A stretch of 8,628 nucleotides of DNA, taken from contig CAKUZC010000032.1 of NCBI GenBank assembly GCA_934718145.1, forward strand, positions 1-8,628, given 5' to 3'. This DNA is from an uncultured Eubacteriales bacterium. Its GTDB lineage: Bacteria; Bacillota; Clostridia; Oscillospirales; Acutalibacteraceae. Numbering within the stretch: the stretch's first letter is position 1; each line of letters opens with the position of its first letter. The position numbers and the translations under genes are program-made. This document shows positions 1-6,439 of this stretch, in pieces. The notes under the pieces were generated by a model, which was given only the letters and a program-made list of their open reading frames with translations, was not told the DNA's origin and made no database searches.

Positions 1-392
1 TAATAAGATATGGAGTGATGCATCGTAACACTTTTATAGATTCTCCACGACTTTTGAATTCAGACTACAGCATGAGGGAAAACAAAAACTTATTTTTTGC
101 AGGTCAAATAACCGGAGTTGAAGGGTACATGGAATCTGTTTCTTCAGGTTTGATTTCAGGAATAAATGCGGCTAGAAGAGTTTTGAATCAAGAACCGTTC
201 TTTATGCCTAAAATTACTGTGATAGGTGCTCTTTCTAACTATATAAGTGATGAAGGTATACTTAACTTTCAACCGATGGGAGCAAATTTTGGTATAATTT
301 CTCCATTAAATGAGGTTATCAAAGACAAAAAAATGAGGTATAATGAATTTGCAAGTCGTTCTGTCAATTATATTAAGAGTATAAATATTTAA
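1..392 (+). CDS. trmFO: TrmFO, folate-dependent tRNA U54 methyltransferase (C-terminal part, cut by left edge)
   Basis: TrmFO uses FAD and 5,10-methylenetetrahydrofolate to methylate uridine 54 in the T-loop of tRNA, giving ribothymidine. About 129 C-terminal residues are visible; the frame is open to the left edge, so the start lies outside. The GTG at 15 and ATG at 18 are internal codons: the frame reads IRYGVMHRNTFI across them, a typical internal TrmFO segment. Next comes the family's FAD-binding signature FFAGQITGVEGYMES, followed by SGLISGINAARR, then the IGAL.NYI and FQPMGANFGI blocks that end the C-terminal region. The first two bases belong to a split codon. The TAA stop is followed after 14 bases by plsX, and plsX's ribosome binding site starts right behind the stop, suggesting one transcript. 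The identification rests on several conserved blocks and is firm. The related GidA/MnmG family is less likely because of the GQITGVEGY and FQPM.ANFG patterns. Confidence 0.95.
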   Translation, partial: IRYGVMHRNTFIDSPRLLNSDYSMRENKNLFFAGQITGVEGYMESVSSGLISGINAARRVLNQEPFFMPKITVIGALSNYISDEGILNFQPMGANFGIISPLNEVIKDKKMRYNEFASRSVNYIKSINI

Positions 393-406
393 AAAGGAGG
401 AAAATA

Positions 407-1420
407 ATGAAAATAATAGTTGACGCGTTCGGAGGAGATAACGCTCCTCTTGAAATAATAAAAGCATCCAGAATGGCATGTGATGAGTTCGGCTATGAAA
501 TAGTTTTGGTGGGTGATGAATCAAAAATAAAGAGTGTCGCTGAAAAAAATAAAATTTCACTTGAAAACATACTTATAGAGCATGCACCCGATGTGATATC
601 TATGGAAGAACACCCAACTGAAATAATGAAATCTAAGGTTAATTCTTCAATGGCACAAGGTCTTAGAATGCTTTCGGAAAACAAAGGAGATGCTTTTGTA
701 TCGGCCGGAAACAGCGGTGCATTATGTGTGGGAGCAACTCTGATAGTTAAAAGGATAAAAGGAATAAAACGTTGTGCTTTTGCTCCTGTCATACCTAAAA
801 GTAACGGATTTTTCATGTTGATTGACAGTGGTGCAAATATAGAATGTCGTCCCGAAATGCTAAGGCAATTTGGAGTGATGGGTTCTGTTTATATGAAAAA
901 TGTCATGACTGTTGCAAACCCGAGAGTAGGATTAGTAAATATCGGTACAGAAAAAACAAAAGGAGGAGAATCTCTTTTTGAAGCATTTAATCTTCTGGAA
1001 AACAGTGATATAAATTTCATAGGTAATATCGAAGCAAGAGATATCCCGGGAGACGTTGCTGACGTCGTAGTGACAGATGGATTTACCGGAAATGTAATTT
1101 TGAAATTTTATGAAGGAATGGCTAAAGCTCTTTTGGGGAAATTCAAAGATATACTTACAAAAGATTTTAAAAATAAAATTGCAGCATCTATAATAAGACC
1201 GGATATTATTGAAATGAAAAAACATATGGATTATAAAGAATATGGTGGAGCTCCATTGATAGGTATTTCTAAATCAGTTTTTAAAGCTCACGGAAATTCT
1301 GATGCAAAAACATTTAAAAATGCAATAAGACTTGCGGCTGAGTATTCAAAAAGAAATGTTGTTAAACTTATAACGGATTCTTTAAAAAGAGAAAAATCAA
1401 AAATCGAAACAGATGAGTAA
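407..1420 (+). CDS. plsX: PlsX, phosphate acyltransferase of phospholipid synthesis
   Basis: PlsX converts acyl-ACP and phosphate to acyl-phosphate, the acyl donor used by PlsY to make lysophosphatidic acid. It is a peripheral membrane enzyme. The 337 residues match the usual length of roughly 330-340. Visible family blocks are DAFGGDNAP (residues 6-14), SAGNSGAL (99-106), DSGANIECRPEMLRQFG (140-156), VGLVNIGTEKTKG (174-186), GNIEARDIPG (206-215), DGFTGNV (224-230), EYGGAPLIG (278-286) and AHGNSDAKTFKNAI (294-307). The N-terminal block has Phe where many relatives have Met (DAMGGD), a variant I regard as harmless. The ATG start has an excellent AAGGAGG site at 394-400, six bases upstream. It follows trmFO closely. 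Its usual partner acpP is not downstream; rnc begins about 33 bases after the stop. No FapR-like operator is possible in the 14-base upstream gap. Confidence 0.97.
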   Translation: MKIIVDAFGGDNAPLEIIKASRMACDEFGYEIVLVGDESKIKSVAEKNKISLENILIEHAPDVISMEEHPTEIMKSKVNSSMAQGLRMLSENKGDAFVSAGNSGALCVGATLIVKRIKGIKRCAFAPVIPKSNGFFMLIDSGANIECRPEMLRQFGVMGSVYMKNVMTVANPRVGLVNIGTEKTKGGESLFEAFNLLENSDINFIGNIEARDIPGDVADVVVTDGFTGNVILKFYEGMAKALLGKFKDILTKDFKNKIAASIIRPDIIEMKKHMDYKEYGGAPLIGISKSVFKAHGNSDAKTFKNAIRLAAEYSKRNVVKLITDSLKREKSKIETDE

Positions 1421-1437
1421 ATATTTTTATTGACAGT

Positions 1438-1444
1438 AGGGAGG
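1438..1444 (+). promoter_or_regulatory. Ribosome binding site that fixes the rnc start
   Basis: AGGGAGG is a strong Shine-Dalgarno match. The in-frame ATG at 1445 directly abuts it and cannot be used efficiently. The ATG at 1454 lies nine bases downstream, and the GTG at 1451 lies six bases downstream. The ATG at 1454 gives the family-typical N-terminus MNELEKKIGYTF, so it is preferred. Confidence 0.75.
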
Positions 1445-1453
1445 ATGGTAGTG

Positions 1454-2131
1454 ATGAACGAATTGGAAAAGAAAATAGGATATACTTTCAATAACAAAAG
1501 ATTTTTGAAAATAGCACTTACACACTCTTCTTATGCAAATGAGTCCGGTGGAAGACTTTCAAGTTATGAACGTTTGGAATTTTTGGGAGATTCAATATTA
1601 GGAGTGATTACTTCTGACTATATTTTTAAAAATTTCCCTCAATATCCTGAAGGTGATTTAACTAAGCTTAGAGCTTCTCTTGTTTGTGAAAAGCAATTAT
1701 GTGTTTTTTCGCGTGAATTGGGAATCAGTGAATATGTTAAGTTAAGCAGAGGAGAAAGTCACTGCGGAGGTAAAGAACGCCCATCGATTTTGGCTGATGT
1801 TTTTGAAGCAATATGTGCCGCCATATATATTGATTCAGGAGGATTTGAAGAAGCTTCCAAGTTTATTCTCAGATTTATAATTCCTGCGATAAAACAACCT
1901 ATAACAGCTGATATTCAGGATTATAAAACGAGTTTGCAAGAGATAGTACAAAAAAATCCGGAAGAAACAATAGAATATGTTTTAGTTAAGGAGAGCGGGC
2001 CAGACCACAACAAACGCTTTACTATGGAAGCTAGGATAAACAACAATCGTGTAGGAGTCGGAACGGGTAAAAGCAAAAAAGAGGCGGAGCAGCATGCTGC
2101 TCGTGAAGCGTTGGCATTGATGGGATATTGA
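1454..2131 (+). CDS. rnc: Ribonuclease III
   Basis: RNase III cleaves double-stranded RNA, processing the rRNA precursor and regulating some mRNAs. The predicted protein has 225 residues, the usual bacterial length. The N-terminal catalytic domain carries the signature ERLEFLGDS with acidic residues E39, E42 and D46, and the second acidic pair D115 and E118 in RPSILADVFEA. These correspond to the family's Mg2+-binding catalytic residues. A C-terminal double-stranded RNA-binding domain starts near D156 (DYKTSLQE) and ends with VGVGTGKSKKEAEQHAAREAL. The ATG at 1454 is chosen over an upstream TTG (1430) and ATG (1445) because of its spacing from the AGGGAGG site. It sits between plsX and ftsY; many Bacillota have acpP before rnc and smc after it, and neither is present here. 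All catalytic residues are intact and it should be active. Confidence 0.97.
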   Translation: MNELEKKIGYTFNNKRFLKIALTHSSYANESGGRLSSYERLEFLGDSILGVITSDYIFKNFPQYPEGDLTKLRASLVCEKQLCVFSRELGISEYVKLSRGESHCGGKERPSILADVFEAICAAIYIDSGGFEEASKFILRFIIPAIKQPITADIQDYKTSLQEIVQKNPEETIEYVLVKESGPDHNKRFTMEARINNNRVGVGTGKSKKEAEQHAAREALALMGY

Positions 2132-2151
2132 GTTTAGACGGAGGAAATTAA

Positions 2152-3075
2152 ATGGGATTTTTCGATAAAATTAAAAATGGTTTGAAAAAAACTCGTGATA
2201 ATATTTCAAATAAAATTAATCTTATAATTAATTCATTTACAAAGATAGATGAAGAGTTTTTCGAAGAACTTGAAGAAACTATGATAGCAAGTGATATAGG
2301 GGTGGAGACTGCTCAAGAATTATGTGAAAAATTAAGGGCAGAGGTCAAAAAAAGAGGTCTTAAAGATCCTTCTGAAATCACACAAGCACTTAAAGATATC
2401 ATGACAGAAATGCTCGAATGTGATAACAGTCTTGATATTTCAAAGACACCCGCAGTAATATTGGCTTTAGGAGTCAATGGTGTCGGAAAAACCACGACAA
2501 TCGGTAAACTTGCGGATAGTTTGAAATCTCAAGGAAAAACGGTTCTTTTGGCTGCGGCCGATACTTTCAGAGCAGCAGCGGCGGAACAATTGGACATATG
2601 GGCAAAAAGAGCAGATTGCCCGATAGTAAAGCAACCTGAAGGTTCAGATCCTGCCGCAGTAGTTTTTGACGCTATATCTTCTGCAAAGTCAAAAAATATT
2701 GATGTTGTTATATGTGATACAGCAGGGAGACTTCATAACAAGAAAAATTTAATGGGAGAACTTGAAAAAATAAACAGAATTATTTCGAGAGAGTTGCCGG
2801 ATTCCTCAAAGGAGATATTACTTGTTTTGGACGCCTCCACGGGACAAAATGGTCTTAACCAAGCCATTGAATTTGGAAAATCCCTTAATATCACCGGAAT
2901 AATTTTGACTAAGCTTGACGGAACTGCCAGAGGAGGAATAATTCTTTCTATAAAGAAAAAACTTGGAGTGCCCGTGAAATTTATTGGAGTCGGAGAAGGA
3001 ATTGAAGATTTGCGTCCATTTGATGCCAAAGAGTTTGTAGAAGCGATTTTTGAAAGCGAGGAATCTAAAAATTAA
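2152..3075 (+). CDS. ftsY: FtsY, signal recognition particle receptor GTPase
   Basis: FtsY docks ribosome-SRP complexes at the membrane; its GTPase forms a twin with the SRP GTPase Ffh and delivers nascent membrane proteins to the Sec translocon. The 307-residue protein has a short amphipathic start (MGFFDKIKNGLKK), which is the likely lipid-binding helix, and no long acidic A domain. This compact form is normal in Gram-positive bacteria. The helical N domain spans about residues 20-95. The G domain carries the P-loop GVNGVGKT (107-114) followed by TTIGKLA, then DTFRAAAAEQL (137-147), DTAGR (189-193), TKLDG (253-257) and the closing GVGEGIEDLRPFDAKEFV. The DTFRAAAAEQL form and the absence of a C-terminal M domain separate it from Ffh. 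GGAGGA at 2140-2145, six bases before the ATG, supports the start. The stop TAA shares its last base with yqeK's ATG. No ylxM or ffh follows. Confidence 0.98.
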   Translation: MGFFDKIKNGLKKTRDNISNKINLIINSFTKIDEEFFEELEETMIASDIGVETAQELCEKLRAEVKKRGLKDPSEITQALKDIMTEMLECDNSLDISKTPAVILALGVNGVGKTTTIGKLADSLKSQGKTVLLAAADTFRAAAAEQLDIWAKRADCPIVKQPEGSDPAAVVFDAISSAKSKNIDVVICDTAGRLHNKKNLMGELEKINRIISRELPDSSKEILLVLDASTGQNGLNQAIEFGKSLNITGIILTKLDGTARGGIILSIKKKLGVPVKFIGVGEGIEDLRPFDAKEFVEAIFESEESKN

Positions 3076-3644
3076 TGCAAAGTTACGAATACTATAAAAA
3101 CGAACTCAAAAAAATTCTTTCACCGGAACGATTTGAGCATTGTATAAATGTTTCGTTAATGGCAGAAGAATTGGCAAAAAATTATGGAGTCGATTCGGAA
3201 AAAATTAAACTAGCCGGACTTTTGCATGATATATGCAAGGAAAAATCAGATGAAGAAAATATCTCCATATTGAAAAACAACGGATATTTTGACTCTTCAG
3301 ATGAAATTAGTGCCGTTAAAATTTTACACGGCCCTGCAGCATCATTTTTGCTGAAAGAAAAATATAATATAAATGACACTGAAATATTAAATGCTGTACG
3401 ATATCATACTACCGGCAGAAAGAATATGTCTTTGTTTGAAAAAATAATATTTACGGCTGATTATATTTCTGCAGAAAGAGATTGGCCCAACGTAGAAAAA
3501 ATTCGTGAGATGGCGTTTAAAAATATTGATGAAGCAGTGCTTATAAAGTCTGTTTATGCAATTAAAAAATGTATAAATAACTCTCAAAGTATAGATATCA
3601 ACACAGCGGAACTTTACAATGAATTAATTACAAGGATGGGTTAA
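3075..3644 (+). CDS. yqeK: YqeK-type HD-domain protein, probable symmetrical Ap4A hydrolase
   Basis: YqeK-family HD enzymes hydrolyse diadenosine tetraphosphate symmetrically to two ADP, limiting a stress-linked nucleotide. The 189-residue protein shows the HD-domain metal ligands in order: H22 (RFEHCINV), H51-D52 (LLHDICKE), H85 (LHGPAA), H111 in the family's distinctive RYHTTGR block, and D129 (TADYISAERDWPNVEKIRE). The LHGP, RYHTTGR and ADYI.A.R motifs together point to YqeK rather than a generic HD phosphohydrolase. The ATG start overlaps the ftsY stop by one base (TAATG), and GAGGAA lies 11 bases upstream inside ftsY, so translational coupling is likely. The stop directly abuts rsfS's ATG. 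In Bacillota yqeK usually follows nadD and precedes rsfS; the rsfS link is kept, but ftsY stands in nadD's place. The substrate is inferred from the family; the fold assignment is firm. Confidence 0.92.
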   Translation: MQSYEYYKNELKKILSPERFEHCINVSLMAEELAKNYGVDSEKIKLAGLLHDICKEKSDEENISILKNNGYFDSSDEISAVKILHGPAASFLLKEKYNINDTEILNAVRYHTTGRKNMSLFEKIIFTADYISAERDWPNVEKIREMAFKNIDEAVLIKSVYAIKKCINNSQSIDINTAELYNELITRMG

Positions 3645-3962
3645 ATGAATTCACAAGAACTGGCAATAAAAATAAAAGAAATACTTGATGATAAAAAAGG
3701 AATAGATTCAGAAATAATATATGTAGGGGAAAAGACAACATTTACAGATTATTTTGTACTTGTTACAGGTACAAGCAGTACACATGTTAAAGCTTTGGCA
3801 GGAGAAGTAGAAGCTAAATTGTCAGAGGAAGGAATTGCCCCTTTTAATTTCGAAAAAAAGATGTCTGATTCATGGATAGCTCTAGATTACAGAAATGTAA
3901 TAGTGCATATATTTTCTGAAGAAGCGAGAAAGTTATATAATTTAGAAAAACTCTGGAAATAA
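3645..3962 (+). CDS. rsfS: RsfS (YbeB/Iojap family), ribosomal silencing factor
   Basis: RsfS binds protein uL14 on the 50S subunit and blocks joining with 30S, lowering translation when nutrients are short. The 105-residue length is typical. Family patterns are FTDYFVLVTGTSSTHVKALA (residues 33-52) and the C-terminal block W77 to W104, including ALDYRNVIVHIFSEEARKLYNLEKLW. The more common wording of that block has a Gly-Asp after the tyrosine; here it is Arg-Asn, a modest variation. The ATG begins right after yqeK's stop codon. AAGGA at 3632-3636, eight bases upstream inside yqeK, serves as its ribosome binding site, so the two genes are tightly coupled. leuS follows after 25 bases. The yqeK-rsfS pairing is a recurrent arrangement and supports both assignments. 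Confidence 0.96.
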   Translation: MNSQELAIKIKEILDDKKGIDSEIIYVGEKTTFTDYFVLVTGTSSTHVKALAGEVEAKLSEEGIAPFNFEKKMSDSWIALDYRNVIVHIFSEEARKLYNLEKLWK

Positions 3963-3974
3963 AATTAAGTGAAT

Positions 3975-3982
3975 GAAGTGAT
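3975..3982 (+). promoter_or_regulatory. Ribosome binding site for the GTG start of leuS
   Basis: GAAGTGAT differs in one base from GAGGTGAT, the 3' portion of the full Shine-Dalgarno consensus, and sits five bases before the GTG at 3988. In-frame stop codons TGA (3979) and TAA (3982) overlap this site, so no earlier start can be used, and no in-frame ATG follows until far inside the conserved region. The GTG is therefore the start. Confidence 0.65.
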
Positions 3983-3987
3983 AAATC

Positions 3988-6378
3988 GTGAAAAATAATT
4001 TTGAAAAATATGCTCCTGAAATTATAGAAAAGAAGTGGCAAAAAATCTGGGACGAAAAGTCTGCTTTTCATGCAAAGAATGAGTATGATAAACCTAAATT
4101 TTATGCACTCGTAGAATTTCCTTATCCTTCGGGTCAAGGCTTGCATGTCGGTCATCCCAGAAGTTATACTGCGCTTGATATTGTGGCACGTAAAAAAAGA
4201 ATGCAAGGTTATAATGTTCTCTATCCAATGGGATGGGATGCTTTTGGACTTCCAACTGAAAACTATGCAATAAAAAATAAAATTCATCCAAGAATCGTAA
4301 CTGAAAAAAATATATCGAGATTTAAAAGTCAATTGCAAGCATTGGGACTTTCTTTTGATTGGAATCGAGAAATAGATACAACTGATCCTTCATATTATAA
4401 GTGGACTCAGTGGATATTTTTACAGATGTTTAAAAAGGGTTTGGCATATAAAAGTGAAGCAGCTGTAAACTGGTGTACATCATGTAAATGTGTTTTAGCT
4501 AATGAAGAGGTTGTAAATGGAGTTTGTGAGCGGTGCGGAAGTGAAGTCATACATAAAGTAAAATCTCAGTGGATGCTCAAAATTACGGAATATGCACAAA
4601 GACTTATAGACGATTTGGAACTTGTAGATTATCCCGAAAGAGTGAAAGCACAACAAATTAATTGGATAGGACGCTCAACAGGTGCAGAAATTGATTTCCC
4701 AACCAGTGTAGGAAAAAATCTTAAAGTATATACTACTCGTCCTGATACAATTTTCGGTGTTACTTATATGGTTATTTCTCCTGAACATCCCATCATAGAA
4801 GAATTTAGAAATGAGATTAAGAATATAGCTGAAATTGAGAATTACAGACAAGAAGCTAACAAAAAATCTGATTTTCAGAGGACGGAACTCAATAAAAATA
4901 AGACAGGAGTAAAGATAGAAGGTATAACAGCTAAAAATCCCGTAAGCGGAAAAGAAATACCTGTTTTTGTATCTGACTATGTTTTGATGAGTTATGCCCA
5001 AGGAGCGATAATGGCAGTTCCGGCACACGACGAAAGAGACAAAGCATTTGCAAAAAAATATAATCTTCCTGTTTTAGAAGTAATTGACGAAAATGGAAAA
5101 GTAATTAATTCAGAGTTTTTAAACGGCAAAAACTCACAAGAAGCTAAATCAGAAATTATTTCTTACCTTGAAAAAAAAGGTATAGGAAAAGCCAAAGTTA
5201 ATTACAAACTTCGTGATTGGGTATTTTCTCGCCAACGTTATTGGGGAGAGCCTATTCCGATAATTCACTGTGAAAAATGTGGATATGTTCCTGTTCCGGA
5301 ATCGGAGTTGCCGCTTAATTTGCCGGATATAGAAGATTTTGAATCTCTTGAAGGTGGCGAATCTCCCTTGGATAATATTTCTTCATGGGTAAATACAACT
5401 TGTCCGCATTGTGGAGCAAAAGCTAAACGTGAAACTGATACAATGCCGCAGTGGGCAGGATCTTCATGGTATTTTCTTCGTTATCTTGATCCACACAATG
5501 ATAAAAATCTTGCCGACCCTGATGCAATTAAATATTGGATGCCTGTTGATTGGTACAACGGCGGAATGGAGCATACAACTTTGCATTTGCTTTACAGTCG
5601 ATTTTGGTACAAATTTTTGTACGATATAGGAATTGCACCCAGTCCCGAACCATATAAAAAACGAACCAGCCATGGAATGATTCTCGGAGAAAACAATGAA
5701 AAAATGAGCAAATCCAGAGGTAACGTAGTTAACCCCGATGATATTGTTAGAGAATTTGGAGCGGATACTTTGCGTGTTTACGAAATGTTTATCGGAGATT
5801 TTGAAAAACCGGCTCCATGGAATACATCAGGAATTAAGGGTAGTCGCAGGTTTATAGAGAGGTACTGGGGCCTAAGAGAAATTCTTGATGACAATAAAGG
5901 AGCAATAAGTTCCAAATTAGAAACTGCCTTCCATAAAACGATTAAAAAAGTTCAAGAAGATATAGACGGTCTTAAATTTAACACTGCTATTGCATCTCTT
6001 ATGGGACTTATAAATAATATATACGATGAAGGCTTTATAACATCGGAATATTTAAGAATTTTTACACTTCTTTTAAGTCCTTTTGCTCCTCACGTTACAG
6101 AAGAAATGTGGTCGGAATGTAGTTTTGGAAAAGGTTTTGCATCACTTGCTTCATGGCCGCTCTACGATGAAAAGAAATGCGTTGAGAATGAAGTACCTGT
6201 AGTTCTTCAAGTTAACGGAAAAATGAGAGGTAAAGTACTTGCTCCTCTTGGAGTCTCTCAAGAAGAAATTTTGGAATCTGCAAAAAAGGAAGAAAGTTTC
6301 AGCAGAGCTATTGAGGGAAAAAGCATAATAAAAGTGATATATGTTCCTGGAAGGATATTAAACGTTGTAGCTAAATAA
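3988..6378 (+). CDS. leuS: Leucyl-tRNA synthetase
   Basis: LeuRS charges tRNA-Leu with leucine and hydrolyses mischarged tRNA at a separate editing site. The 796 residues match the roughly 800 of other Bacillota enzymes. The Rossmann catalytic domain carries the class I HIGH motif as HVGH (53-56, after FPYPSGQGL) and KMSKS (572-576). A zinc knuckle uses C163, C166, C180 and C183; a second set is C428, C431, C472 and C475, ahead of [15 protein letters not shown]. The CP1 editing domain contains the threonine-rich [12 protein letters not shown] (249-260) and the AHDERD segment with aspartates D348 and D351, so editing should be intact. The C-terminal part has the anticodon-binding helical domain and a final VNGKMRGKV block. 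The start is GTG, forced by in-frame stops just upstream. Only 25 bases separate it from rsfS, too few for the T-box leader often found before leuS in this phylum, so expression probably depends on the upstream operon. Confidence 0.98.
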   Translation: MKNNFEKYAPEIIEKKWQKIWDEKSAFHAKNEYDKPKFYALVEFPYPSGQGLHVGHPRSYTALDIVARKKRMQGYNVLYPMGWDAFGLPTENYAIKNKIHPRIVTEKNISRFKSQLQALGLSFDWNREIDTTDPSYYKWTQWIFLQMFKKGLAYKSEAAVNWCTSCKCVLANEEVVNGVCERCGSEVIHKVKSQWMLKITEYAQRLIDDLELVDYPERVKAQQINWIGRSTGAEIDFPTSVGKNLKVYTTRPDTIFGVTYMVISPEHPIIEEFRNEIKNIAEIENYRQEANKKSDFQRTELNKNKTGVKIEGITAKNPVSGKEIPVFVSDYVLMSYAQGAIMAVPAHDERDKAFAKKYNLPVLEVIDENGKVINSEFLNGKNSQEAKSEIISYLEKKGIGKAKVNYKLRDWVFSRQRYWGEPIPIIHCEKCGYVPVPESELPLNLPDIEDFESLEGGESPLDNISSWVNTTCPHCGAKAKRETDTMPQWAGSSWYFLRYLDPHNDKNLADPDAIKYWMPVDWYNGGMEHTTLHLLYSRFWYKFLYDIGIAPSPEPYKKRTSHGMILGENNEKMSKSRGNVVNPDDIVREFGADTLRVYEMFIGDFEKPAPWNTSGIKGSRRFIERYWGLREILDDNKGAISSKLETAFHKTIKKVQEDIDGLKFNTAIASLMGLINNIYDEGFITSEYLRIFTLLLSPFAPHVTEEMWSECSFGKGFASLASWPLYDEKKCVENEVPVVLQVNGKMRGKVLAPLGVSQEEILESAKKEESFSRAIEGKSIIKVIYVPGRILNVVAK

Positions 6379-6388
6379 ATAATAAACT

Positions 6389-6416
6389 TTGTATTGCTTT
6401 GCATAAATTTTATAAA
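6389..6416 (+). promoter_or_regulatory. Possible promoter for adhE
   Basis: The 61-base leuS-adhE gap is the longest in the window and holds no gene. TATAAA at 6411-6416 matches five of six bases of the -10 consensus. TTGTAT at 6389-6394, 16 bases upstream, is a poor -35 (three of six). Transcription would begin near 6423, leaving a very short leader before the GGAGGG ribosome binding site at 6429-6434. In such AT-rich DNA a match like this can arise by chance. The functional change from translation to fermentation supports a separate unit here, but I see no GC-rich hairpin terminator after leuS. Confidence 0.3.
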
Positions 6417-6439
6417 ACATTCAATATCGGAGGGATTTA

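Noticed and set aside
1430..1458. A perfect TTGACA (-35 consensus) between plsX and rnc, also read as a TTG start for rnc
   Set aside because: Seventeen bases downstream the sequence is GATGAA, not a -10 element. As a start, TTG has no ribosome binding site in front of it, while AGGGAGG clearly serves the ATG at 1454.
3844..4338. A 164-codon open frame on the minus strand
   Set aside because: It lies opposite the well-identified rsfS and leuS, is rich in Phe, Ile and Ser as expected from the complement of AT-rich coding DNA, and shows no recognisable motif.
5411..5629. A 72-codon plus-strand frame inside leuS
   Set aside because: It is out of frame within the conserved catalytic region of leuS, with no ribosome binding site or family pattern.
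6379..6439. A rho-independent terminator after leuS
   Set aside because: I looked for a GC-rich hairpin followed by a T run. The gap contains only a short AT palindrome, too weak to call a terminator.
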